This document shows, piece after piece, positions 35,313-47,601 of a stretch of 64,000 nt of DNA (its first letter is position 1; every line of letters begins with the position of its first letter). Source of the stretch: Pontederia crassipes (taxonomy: Eukaryota > Streptophyta > Magnoliopsida > Commelinales > Pontederiaceae); the NCBI GenBank assembly GCA_030549335.1, contig CM060195.1, positions 23,812,874 to 23,876,873 on the forward strand, given 5' to 3'. The translations under genes were made by a program, and so were the position numbers. The notes below the pieces were generated by a model. The model was given only the letters and a program-made list of their open reading frames with translations, was not told the origin of the DNA and made no database searches.

Positions 35313-36494
35313 TAATATAAGTATTTTTAGAATGAATAAGAAAAATTGGGTATGAACCTCACATCACCAGTTAGACCCAATTAGGTTCAGTCGGTCTTCA
35401 AAATTTTGAATCTAGTTCTAAAATCAGTCTCAACCTAATTTAAAATCAAGTCATGTTGAATTGTTGAGAGATGACCTGATTGTCTTAAGTTTAAAATATT
35501 TAAATAAATTAACATAAATAATTTGTAAAAGTTATATTATTATTTACTAATAAAATCATTTCATGCATCGTATATTTAAAAAGAGTTCTAATATAATGTG
35601 TAAATAATACATGCTTAATAGTATAAAGTAAAGCATAGTTCATTATTCTTTCAATTATATTCTCAAAATCTAATTAAATAGTTGATTAATAAAATTATCG
35701 AGTTCACACGTATGAGTCTTAAACTCGTAAATTCACTCGAGAATTTAAAAATCATGATTGGATGCGTTTGCATGGAATTGGCTGACTGAGCTATGAATGT
35801 TGCTCATGTGCAGAGGTCATCCTCAATATGCTGCATTACTAGCTCCTCAAACCGTCCAAATTAGACATCATAGCTCAACCCACGGACATCTTCCATGAGG
35901 CCAGAAGAGGAGGTATGTAATTTGCTTGGCATGTAAAAGTTGAACATAAAGGAGGGGCTCGATCAATAGATAGATAGATAGATAGATAGATAAATATCAT
36001 AGCCTCCAAGTCCAACTAAAAGCAAGCCACACAACCAGTTGGGAAGAGCATGTGGACGTGGTCGATAATTGCGGAGTATTTGCCACACAAAACTGCGGTT
36101 TCTGCAAGGAATGGTCATGTGAACTGTGTTTTCCATTTGGTACTTTCTGAAAAGTTAAGAGAACTCTAATATCATTGCCACAGCTGGAGAAGCAAAGTAT
36201 TGGAAAAACAACACTCCTCTCGCATGAATTATGATTTTAGTAATTTTTTATTTGTCTTAAATAAATATTAATAATTAAGTGCATGAATTATGAGCTTATA
36301 TATTAATTTTATATATTCAGGACCAAATTAAAAAATGTGAACAACTATCTTATTCCTTTATTTATTAATATTTTTTAGTTGAATATATATATTTATATTA
36401 TTTTATTATCATCCGGTAATCATTCGGGTAAAATTGTCTGAAGGCGTCGGTTTGACTGGTTGATGTGTCGTCTGAATTTTACAACATTGCTTTA
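35313..36494. other. Spacer, includes (GATA)n
   Basis: No gene. A short GATA microsatellite (about 35968-35992, six units) lies in an otherwise unremarkable AT-rich region. Confidence 0.5.
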
Positions 36495-37172
36495 GGCTTT
36501 GTTTGACAACATCAAAATTAATGTTTCAAGTAGCATTTAGCGACTCAAATGATAATTTTTTTTTGGTAAATGACAAATAAGTAGTGTTTAGTATTTCAAC
36601 GAAATTATTGAAAATCTACTTCTACTAGCGTTTAGAGGTTAGTGTTTTATAATTTTTTTCCAATTTTACCCTTATTTAAATATATTATTTCTTTCTAACT
36701 TACCTTATTATTTTCTCATTTTTATTTTATAATCATTTAACTATATTTCTTTTATATCATGACTAATTAATTACAAATTATTTATATGTTAACAATGAAT
36801 AAAAATAATTTCACAATTAATATTTTCATATCATCGGTGCATCATAAAAAAATTATTGTCAATATAAATTTCTATATATCTTAACAAAAAATTAGTTCTA
36901 AAATTTTATTTTATTTAATTAAGATATAAATATTTAATTTATTGTATTATAATAGAATTTATATAGTGCTTAAATTAAATAATTTGTCATATGTCTAATT
37001 ATATCATTTTATATTCATCAGCTAATTCTACTGCTAAATTTATCGAACACTTATTTGTTACAGCCTCTAATCACTAATCATCATCTGCTACCCGCTATCC
37101 GCTAGTTAATTCGTTATCTGCTAGTGGAACCGCTATTCGCTTATCAAACCGCTAGTAATACCAAACAGAGCC
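36495..37172. mobile_element. Tourist/PIF-Harbinger MITE
   Basis: A 678-bp element flanked by TTA on both sides (36492-36494 and 37173-37175). The left end is GGCTTTGTTTGACA and the complement of the right end is GGCTCTGTTTGGTA. Subterminal CGCTA-type repeats (AGCATTTAGCG, CCGCTAGTTAATTCG, CCGCTAGTAAT) are concentrated at both ends. There is no transposase; it could have been mobilised by a PIF transposase like the remnant at 49.8-52.0 kb, but the termini of that element are unknown. Confidence 0.85.
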
Positions 37173-37984
37173 TTAAACATGGACATGAAGCGATTTTTTT
37201 ATTATTTTAAATATAATATGGAGAGAAAAAATGTTCTCGTAAGTAATTGAAATATTTTGAAAGTTGGACAATCATGTGATTACAAATTAAGTGGATGCCT
37301 GTTTTATGATTATCTTAGATGAAATCAAGGATGATCTCAAATTTCATTATGCAACTTTCAATGCCTTCTAGGGAATTAAATGTTTAGCGATCATTGCTTC
37401 TCATCTAGTTACATTGTAACTTTATTTGCATTTTTTTTCAGAACTATCAAGTTATTATTATTATTATTATATACTGAAATTGAGAAATATAAAATAAATT
37501 TCACATGACATGTAAAATATTTACCAATTATACTTCATTTAGGAAAAATATACTGAAACATGCTCCTTCCAAAATCCAAGTTTAAATTGGTAGAGGACTG
37601 TCAAAATTTAAACAAAATACAGATGTCGTATCATGTATAAAGCTATTTTATTTGTTGCCTTTGGAGTCCCATTGCATGCCAGTGCAATCTCTAATTATAT
37701 GCCTTTGATGCAAACAGAATAAATATACATCTCTCATGTGAAATACATTTCCAAAATCTCAATCACTCGGTCACAAGACCGAAAAGCCGACTGTTGCTGC
37801 AAAGAAAGCTATTTCTTACGTGCAAATAACGAACCAGTCTCGCCAGGGTAAACAGTATTTGCTATATTGTTAAATCAACAACTAAATCAATCAACTTTTT
37901 GTCCACAGTTTCCTTTGAACCTCCAACATAGGACCACTCATGTTATAATTTGTATAACAAAGAAAAATCGTCGAGAATTTCTAA
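37173..37984. other. Spacer, nothing recognised
   Basis: AT-rich, without ORF, repeat or RNA signature that I can support. Confidence 0.4.
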
Positions 37985-38734
37985 AGCGGCGGAGCCACAT
38001 GGGTGCAGATGCACCCACTGAATATTAGTAGTTAGTTACTCACATTGTTTTCAAATCAAGCAACTGGCTCTCATGGTAGGTTCACTCGACCCTTCTCTGA
38101 TTGATCAGGGATCTTGCATTCCTTCTCTGTGCATAAAAATTTAGACTTGAATGCGTTATTCAATTTTAATATTTTTTATTTTATGTTATCATGTTCATGT
38201 TTCAGTATCTTTTTATTTTATTTTACCACAATGTAATGAAATAACTGTAAAAATGACACTATTATAACAATTAAATTCTAATACATATTGAATTTATATT
38301 TTAAAATTCCAATTTTTTTATGTATTATTTTCAATATATTTACTTCAAGATTATTTCTTATTTAATCTAATATTTCATTTACCACCTGTAGTTATATTAT
38401 TAGATATATTCTTTGATAATTTTTTTTATTTTATTTAACAAATGTTGATATATATATTATGAAAAAAAGTGTATAATACAAATTCAATATTAAAATTTAT
38501 ATTAAATATATGTAAATGACATGATTAAAATAATACATATTGAATTTATATTTTAAAATTTCTATACTTCTTGTATGTGAATTTTGATATATTTTGAAAG
38601 GAATCAAATGCTTTTTAATTGTAATATAAAGTAATATTTATTTTATCATATTCATATATTATTTTTAATATTTAAATATATACTATACTATATTATGCAC
38701 CAACTTATCGTATTTTCTGGCTGGCTCCGCCAGT
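37985..38734. mobile_element. hAT-like MITE, GGCGGAGCC termini
   Basis: The left end AGCGGCGGAGCC (37985-37996) and the complement of the right end ACTGGCGGAGCC (38723-38734) match a terminus type widespread in plants. Next to the ends are GGGTGCAGATGCACCC and TATTATGCACCA. The AT-rich interior is the same as at 49840-50370. No matching 8-bp flanks were seen, so it is old or has lost one flank. Confidence 0.65.
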
Positions 38735-38835
38735 GGACGCACCACTATCTTGTGTGCAAATATTGGATAGACATTTGAAGTACCGTTCTAGAGAAACTAA
38801 ATTTCTGACCTTGCAACTGTTCACCATTCTATAAT

Positions 38836-41800
38836 TTAACCTTTAAATACTCTATTTCTCAATAACTTTTCAGCTTGAGAGGCAGTTACATTAAACACTC
38901 CCCTGAGCCGCAAAAACTCTCCTTTGACCTTATCATCCTTGGCTGGCACACTAAGAAGATAAGCTACATCTTCATTGCTCATCATCAGCAGTTTCAAAGA
39001 GTCACTTGTGCATGAGAAAAATGCTTCAGGTCTAGAGCAAAATGGAACAAAAATCTGAAAGATTGCATTTACATCAGCTTTCAATTGATAAACCCCCAAA
39101 GAAGAGAACTTGCTTTTACCCAAGGTAATACTACGAAAAATGAAGTGGTCAAGTCCATCTGCTATGCTTCTCCATAGGTCAAGGAAATCCTGGGGATTTA
39201 GATTTGAATGCAGGATAGCCAAGCTGTCTTCTAGCATGTGTAGAGCTTTAATAAAACAGGGTGATACACTTGAACATTGCTCATCTGTAGATGGATTTAT
39301 CTGTTCAGATATTTCTATTGTCCACTGAGTAATGTTATTAATATATTCATAACATTCAGCATCAAACTGAAGAAGAATGGCAGACATAATATTCACAATG
39401 CAATCAGTACTTAGCTTGTCCAAATACACAATTTCGTCTTCAAAAAAGTTATTAAGATAGTTCTCACCTTTATCCTTAGTAATATTTTCATCAAAAGCCA
39501 ACTCCAAGAAGCTAACATCTTCATTCCAGCTTCTCAGAGAAAATTCAATGTGCCTAGCAATGTTTATGCAACAAGAAATTCTCAACAAAACATTGTCCTC
39601 TATACAGGCATTCATAAGTTCAGTTTCTATAGCTTGACATCGTTGAACCAATAGAAGAATGAAGTTGTTTAGGAATATCACCACTGAAGATCTGATAAAC
39701 TCAATTTTCAAGAGCAACAACAACAACAACAACAAAGCCTTATCCTACTAGGTGGGGTCGGCTACATGAATCATACGACGAATTCGTTGATCCATGTTCA
39801 TAAAATTCGACAGGATTTTATGCTGGCTGTCGGGGCCTAACACAACCCTCCTCCTTTATCCGGATTTGGGACCGGCTATAAAATATAGGTGGAGTTATTT
39901 GGTAAAAATCCAGCCCTTTCTACCATTTCCCATGTGATTTTCACTACATGCTTAGCAATAGACGGAGCTTCGAATTCCTCAATAGCAAAAGGAAAAAATG
40001 ATTCTGCATCCTCTTGAATGGGTTTAATATGTTTCTGGATGTTTTTTAGCCAATTACTTTCATCCTCTGCTTCAGCTTTTAGTTTGTGTTCAGCATCATT
40101 AATTTCTATCTCCGCCCAAATATGAAGCCAATCCAAATGTCCATTGAAAACTGAGAAAATGGATATGGACCTTGAAAATTCTTCCAGAGGCACAAGTAGA
40201 CCTGAAGTTCCAAGATCTCGCATTCTTTTGTCAAAACTAATCATAAGGTCGACAAGATAAATCCATGAGGTGATAGTTTCCTTAGTTTCATTCTTCTCCC
40301 TGTAACCCTTAACAAGAACAGGAAGAACTTCTCTTTCTAAGTGCATAGAAAGAACTTTGACCATTGCTTTTACCCAAGCTTCTTTGGCACCAAAACCCAG
40401 AATTCTTGCTATATCAATTAAAGGTTGTAAGAGGTTGTCCACTCCATCTATAAGGTCTCGAGTTACTTTGTACACAACAGCAAAGCTGAATTTTGGTTGA
40501 TCAGCCCATTTAAAGAGGTGCTGCTCCATCTTTGAAGCAATAGGATCTACCAGCTCATTGATTACCCAAAGACCACCATCAAGAGTGTGAGACCTCTCAA
40601 ACTCGACGGAATCAAGGAGCTTGGATCCCCTACGCCTTAGCACACCATTTAATCGTGCTTCATGCTGAACCTGCAATTGCTGCAAAGCACATAGCACTAG
40701 AAAGCCTTTAGCAAATTTATCTTTCTTTTCTCCTTGCATTACACTGAAAGGGTTGACAACTTCCAAGAGCTTGTCCTCCACTATTGATGAAAAGGAGGGC
40801 GGCCATCCAATTGATGCAAGAAGAGCCCGGTAATCTGTCAGAGCTTGTGACCGCAAAAGGAGTAAATTCTTTTCTACTCTGAAATCTACTGCCACCATTA
40901 GATGAGTCCACTGTGGCTCGATGCTTGAAATTCTTACCACTAGATTCTCTATGTTCCCAATGATTCTGAGAGCAGCTTGCATCTTTTCAAGCTTCCACTC
41001 TGTATCCTGCAATTTTTAGAATTTACTTCAATCCCTTAGAGGTATTACGCGAAGAATGCATGATTACTAGCATTAAGATCTGAGTCTAATGTGTTTTAGC
41101 CCACACTGAAACACAAGATGAAATGGAGTAAATAATGGGTCAAGATAGAACCACCATAGAGAAATTATATATTGAAGCTTGTCCCATTATAGCTAATGAT
41201 ATGTCTTCGAGATCACCAACAAGACCTTCTAACGAAAGAGAAGTTTCTGCAAGATGGAGAGAGAAAGAATGTTAGAAATAAAACTAAAGATTTACAAGTT
41301 GAGTGCCATGAAAGCATGTGCTTGTCTAATTAACAATTCATAAGCCACAATTCATCCATAACAAAATGAAGTGTACACTACAATAGAACTATTAACGAAG
41401 CCACATAGACTTTTCTTTTTGTTTCCAACATTAACAATGAATCATCCCTTAAAAGAAAAAAATATTAACAAAATCCAGCAAGAGATATGTTTTGACACTG
41501 ATATACACATTACTTGTTAACTACATCAAGAACAAGGAAAAGTACAAAGTTGACCAGCATAGAGTCGAAGCTTCTCTATCCTGCCAAGTTCCTTCTCAAG
41601 TAAAGGCAACTCCACCTCCAGCATCCTCTTAATCCCGTCTAAACCACATAGGAAAATAAGGTCATTAAACTACTGGTGGAGAGGAGTGACGCAAATAGGA
41701 AATGGTGGTCTAGGGTTCGTGCCACCAAACCAGAAGTCGGGGGAAGGCGGTACTCGTCAAGCCGGGCGAGGATTCGAAGGACCTCCCCGGAACGGGAGTA

Positions 41801-42025
41801 CCACCTGGTAGAAGCGGCGGCGAGCTGCCCTTCGAGCCAGAAGAGATCTCCTTCGAGGTCGCGACGCTCCCGGTCGAGCCGCGCGACGAGGGACGGGAGC
41901 TCAGTCGAGAGGCCGCTCGGCGCCTTGATGTGACCGTCGAGGAAGCGGCGAATGCGGTTGGAACATCCGCCTCCGGCAGTGGAGGAGGATGCCGGCGGCG
42001 TCGTCGCCGGTGAAGGATCTGCCAT
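38836..42025 (-). CDS. RINT1/TIP20 family tether, MAG2-like; exon interrupted
   Basis: Exons on the - strand: 42025-41731, 41638-41555, 41246-41155 and 41006 to about 39886; coding then resumes from about 39709 to 38836. The first three junctions are GT/AG and in phase. The product, about 815 residues if the insert is ignored, matches the plant MAG2-like protein along its length: SLEGLVGDLED, EPQWTHLMVAVDFRVEK, DYRALLASIGWPPSFSS, YLVDLMISFDKRMRDLG, WLHIWAEIEI and the C-terminal SQAEKLLRNRVF. The family forms a Dsl1/NRZ-type complex at the ER and tethers Golgi-derived vesicles. At 39711-39880 an RTE-derived insert adds an in-frame TAG (ending at 39876), with no obvious splice pair around it. 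The allele is therefore either truncated by about 290 C-terminal residues or rescued by splicing. Confidence 0.85.
39711..39880 (-). mobile_element. RTE-derived insert within the RINT1-like exon
   Basis: Read on the - strand: GCCGGTCCCAAATCCGG, then ATAAAGGAGGAGGGTTGTG, then AACGAATTCGTCGTATGATTC, then TGTAGCCGACCCCACCTAG, GATAAGGCTTTG and about seven GTT units. The last part is the RTE 3' end also found at 31208. The first part is separated from it by far less than in a full element, so this is an internally deleted, SINE-like short form. I found no clear target duplication. Confidence 0.8.
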
Positions 42026-42062
42026 AAATTGGAGAAGTGGCCCCCAAAGATTTGGAAAAGAT

Positions 42063-44880
42063 AAAAAACAATCAACGTTCGTGATCGAGGGTTAAAAGTC
42101 CCGCTAGAATGAACTCATCGACGGTGATGCAGCCTCCCTCGGCTTCCCGTTAGAAACGTGACTCTAAACGGTTCTTTTATATAATTTCTTTCTTCTTTTT
42201 TTCGTATTTACTCGAGACCTTTCGGAGCTAATTATCACTTGATTAATTCATAATTCAGAACATTTCGAAAATACACCATAATATTAAATATCATTAAAAA
42301 AACTTTGTTTCACTTGTTCACCTTAATCGATAGATATTATAATAAAGTGAAAAACTTAATATAATAAATAAAAATAAAGGATAAGAATAATAAAACAACA
42401 TAGTTCCACTGAACGAAAAGTTTACTATGGCATCAATCAATTTATAAGTTCAATAAATTTCCGCAACGATAATTCAATTTAGGATAACACGATCACCAAA
42501 CTCTACTTTGTAAATCGGTGTCTATCATTTTATTTATCCGTGGATCACCAAACCCTAAGTGGCACAGTGTTAGCATTTTATCTCTTCATGTTTTAAACTT
42601 TTAAAAATGGAAGGTTAACGTTTTTCTCATCCATTCAAACTTAATTTTGTATTATGATCATTCAAATATTTCAAAATTTCCAATCACCATCATTATTAAA
42701 AATAAAAAAGTAAATAAAAAATAAAAAAGGATAATACCCTCATAGAAGGGCCACCTAAAGATAGACTTTTGAACTATGTCGAGTCGTGCTTGGCCGGTTC
42801 GTCAAGCCGAGTCCTGCCAGGTCGGACCAAATATTTTTTTATGTATTAAATATATAATATTAGAATAGTTAATAATTAAGAAATTAGAAAAATAAAAATA
42901 TTGAAAATAAAAATTGGTCACTTTTTTTTGCACTAAAATTTGGACTATTAAAAAATATTATAATATATGACATTATGATTATTAGATATATAATAAAAAA
43001 TATTTTTATATAATATATGATTAAAGATTTAAATATATAATAAATTAAATTAAGTTAAATTAAATTTTGTACTGCTTGGAGAAATTCGATGAGAGCGTTG
43101 TACCGGTTCAAGTGCCTCGCACGAAAGTCCACCTCAAGAGTTGTAATGTCAGTGAGAGATGTTCTTTTTAATATCCGTCAAGATATTATTTGTTTTGGCC
43201 ATTCCATCTGCACGAATTTAAAATGCATGGGAGATAACTTTTTGTAAATTCGCTTAGTTCGTCAAGATATTGTTCACTTTCGTCTGTACATATTTAAAGC
43301 ACATCTTAAAGGGTAAAGAGGGATGCTACTGATAAGTTATGATCACTTCCATATTTTATCAACCTGAGACTATTATCCTTGTCTTTTTCAGCCTTTGGAT
43401 TCTTACAATTAACCTTTTTATGAGTTTTTCCCCCCTTTTTAAAGTTTATTTATTTATCATTTAAATTTTAAATGGAGAGAAAGAAAATATTGTTGTGACA
43501 GTATTTTTAAAGAATTAAATGGTTACAAAAGTTTATATTCCTTAAACATTTTTTATTTTTATTTCTTTAATTTTTTTTATTTATCCCTTGTTAAAAAATT
43601 TTAATTTACTTTTACAATTATTATGATTGAAACTTTTGAAAAATTAAATAATGAGTTGCGCCCCCATCAAAGAGCTACTGCCTCTCATTGATAATTGGAT
43701 TTTTATAATATTAATTATTAATTTATTCTATCTTGCTTTATTTTTTTATCTTTTTAATGATGTCCATGATTGAATTTTTTTGAAAGTTCAATGACTATGT
43801 TTGAACATTTTGAAAAGTTGAATGACACACATAATTAAGTTTGAGCAGAGGAAAGAGAAAAATGTTGATGGGTATTTTAATTTTTTAAAATTTGATGTGG
43901 AAAAGAGAAAGAATACCAATGTGATGCCATGTTGATATCCACGTCAGTGATCCATCGATAAATGGATGATAGACGATCGTAATGATCGTGACTAAAATAT
44001 TTTTTAAGTTTGATTATAGAAGTAAGATTAGGTGATCATGTTGGGAATACCCCTAAATTGGATGATGACTATTGAAATTTACTCAAAATTTTACTATAAT
44101 ATACTTTATTGATCCACAAATTTGGATTGACATACACACCACTTCCATAAATTTATTGTACAAAAATTTTCAACTAGAGTAAACAAAAATTATGAATTAT
44201 CATAACAATATATAATGCTATTACCTATGCATGCTTTTGTATGATATTGTCAATTGAGGACCTGTTTGGCATCCTATGAAAATAAAACACAAGTTTAGAA
44301 TTCCAATATGATTTGAAAAGTAAAAAAAAATGATTCTTTTGCAGATTTTTTTTCCATTGGTTACTTTCCTTTAAAGTGTTTGGATGAATGACCCATTGAA
44401 TTATTTCTAACAAAATAAAATATACATAATACAATTAAAAATATATTAAAATAACCTGATTTAATACTAAATGTTAAAATAACAAAGCAATAATCTAAGA
44501 ATCTAAACTATCGAGGATTTATAGAAAAAATATTCAATTAGTCATTACTCCAAAGTAAAATTCAAACAAAATGATACAAAAAAATTAAACATTTGAATTC
44601 AAATTAAAATGAATTAATCTTTTGACCCAGCGATACAAAAGTGCAATTAGACCATTTGACTCAACGTTAAAACATAGTGCATCTATAAAAGTCACAAGTA
44701 TCTCCATCAAAAACTCCATCTTTCGTAAGAAGAGCTCTATTATCTCTCTTATTTTCCTAATCCATTTTGTTTTCAGATCTATGGTTATATATGTTCTTGT
44801 ATCGGTGACAAAAAATGTATGAAAAAATGGCGAGTTTATAAATGTCATATTGCATACTATCAACGAGTTTATAAATGTAT
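42063..44880. repeat. Tandem duplication, copy A (2.8 kb)
   Basis: Copy A begins AAAAAACAATCAACGTTCGTGATC, 38 bases upstream of the ATG of the RINT1-like gene, and includes its leader and TATA region. The same sequence restarts at 44881. By eye the copies are highly similar throughout, with small indels. Inside, 42480-42710 and the complement of 43770-44060 are related (TCAACTTTTCAAAATTTTCAATCA type), so the unit contains a foldback element of the same family as at 24240. No gene is carried. Confidence 0.93.
42174..42185 (-). promoter_or_regulatory. TATA box of the RINT1-like gene
   Basis: The - strand reads ATTATATAAAAG, about 150 bases before the start codon at 42025. Spacing is plausible for a leader of roughly 110-130 bases. 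It lies inside the duplicated segment, so an identical core exists at 45000-45011. Confidence 0.55.
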
Positions 44881-44999
44881 GAAAAAACAATCAACGTTCG
44901 TGATCGAGGGTTTGAAGCTTAAAAGTCCCGCTAGAATGAACTCATCGACGGTGATGCAGCCTCCCTAGACTTCCCGTTAGAAACGTAACTCTAAACGAT

Positions 45000-45011
45000 C
45001 TTTTATATAAT
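45000..45011 (-). promoter_or_regulatory. Duplicated TATA-like core without a gene
   Basis: ATTATATAAAAG on the - strand, copied with its downstream leader sequence (to 44881). Transcription from it would run into copy A toward the real promoter. Whether it is active is unknown. Confidence 0.35.
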
Positions 45012-45216
45012 TTCTTTCTTCTTTTTTATTTTATTTTATTTTTCGTATTTACTCGAGACCTTTCGGAGCTAATATCACTTGATTAATTCATAATTCAGGG
45101 CTACTACTAACATTTCGAAAATACACCATAATATTAAATATCATTATAAAAACTTTGTTTCACTTGTTCACCTTAATCAATAGATATTATAATAAATTGA
45201 AAAATTTAATACAATA

Positions 45217-45316
<100 letters not shown>

Positions 45317-46457
45317 CATAGTTCCACTGAACGAAAAGTTTACTATGGCATCAACCAATTTATAATTTCAATAAATTTCCGTACCGATAATTTAATTTAG
45401 GATATATAATATGATCACCAAACTCTACTTTGTAAATCAGCGTCTATTCATTTTATTTATCGGTGGATCACTAACGGGAATACCTACGTGGCGACGTTAG
45501 CATTTTATCTCTTCATATTTAAAATTTTAAAAATGACAGGTTAACATTTTTCTCTCTCATCCATTCAAATTTAATTTTGTATTATGATCATTAAATATTT
45601 TAAAAATTTCAATCACTATCATCGTTAAAAATAAAAAATTAAAAAAGGATAATACCCTCGTAAAAGGGCCACACAAAGATAGACTTTCGAATCGTGTGGA
45701 CCCGTGCTTGATCAGTTCGTCAAGGCAAGTCCTGTCAGGTTGGGCCAAATATTTTTTGTGTATTAAATATATAATATTATAACAGTTAATAATTAGTAAA
45801 TTAGGAAAATAAAAATATTGAAAACAAAAAATTGGTGACATTTTTGCACTAAAATTTGAACTATTAAAAAATTATAATATATGACATTATGATTATTAGA
45901 TATATAATAAAAAAACTTTTATATAATATATGATTAAGGATTTAAAGATATAATAATTAAATTAAGTTAAATTAAATTAAATTTTGTGCTGCTTGGAGAA
46001 ATTCGATGAGAGCGTCGTACTGGTTCAAGTGCCACGCATGGAAGTCCACCTCAAGAGCTTAGTATCAGTGAGGGATGTTTTTTTAATACCCCCATCAAGA
46101 TATAATTTGTTTTGGACTTCGATCCGTACGAATTTAAAAGAGGGCTTTGGGGCTTTGTAATTTTTCTTTAATCCGACAAGATATTGTTCACTTTGGGGCT
46201 TCATCTCTACATATTTAAAGCACATCTTAAAGGTTAAAGAGGGATGTACTAATTCTTATTTTGTTAACGTGAGGCTATTATCTTTGTCTTTTTCAGCATT
46301 TGGATCCTTACAATTAACCTTTTTATGGTGTTTTGCCTCTTTTCTTAAAGTTTATTTATTTATCATTTAAATTTTAAATGGAGAGAAAGAAAATATTGAT
46401 GTGATAGTATTTTTTAAAGAATTAAATGGTTACAAAAGTTTAATGTTTCTTAAACAT

Positions 46458-46489
<32 letters not shown>

Positions 46490-47601
46490 TTATTATTTAT
46501 CCCTTGTTAAAAAAATTAATTTACTTTTACAATTATTATGATTGAAATTTTGAAAAGTTAAATAAGGAGTTGTGACCTCATCAAAGAGCTACTACCTCTC
46601 ATTGATAATTGGATTTTATATTATTTACTATTAATTTATTCTATCTTGTTTTATTATTTTATTTTTTAAATGATGATCGTGACTGAATGTTTTGAAAGTT
46701 CAATGGCTATGTTTGAACATTTTGAAAAGTTGAATGACATACGTAATTAAGTTTGAATGGAGGGAAGAGAAAAATGTTGATGGGGTATTTTAATTTTTTA
46801 AAATATGACGTGGAAAAGAGAAACAAATACTAATGTGGTGCCATGTTGACATTCACGTCAGCGATCCATCGATAAATGGATGATAGGCGATCGTAATGAT
46901 CACGACTGAAATATTTTTGAAGTTTGATTATATAAGTGAAATTAGGTGATCATGTTGGGAATACCCCTTAAATTGGATGATGACTATTGAAATTTACTCA
47001 AAATTTTACTATAATATACTTAATTGATCCACAAATTTGGATTGGCATACACACCACTTCCACAAAAATTTTCAAATAGAGTAAACAAAAATTATGAATT
47101 ATCATAACAATATATAATGCTATCACCTATGCATGATTTTGTATGATATTGTCAATTGAGGACCTGTTTGGCATCCTATGAAAATAAAACACAAGTTTAG
47201 AATTCCAATAGGATTTGAAAAATAAAAAATGGTTTTTTTGCATATTTCTTTTCCATTGGTTACTTTCCTTTAAAGTGTTTGGATGAATGACCCATTGAAT
47301 TATTTCTAACAAAATAAAATATACATAATACAATTAAAAAGTAATTAAAATAACCTGATTTAATACTAAATGTTTAAAATAACAAAGCAATAATCTAAGA
47401 ATCTAAACTATTGAATATTTAAATAAAAAATATTCAAGTAGTTATTACTCCAAAGTAAAATTCAAACAAAATAATACAAAAGATTAAACATTTGAATTCA
47501 AATTAAAATGAATCAATCTTTTGACCTAGCAATAAAAAGTGCAATTAGACCATTTGACTCAACATTAAAAATAGTGCATTTATAAAACTCACAAGTATCT
47601 T

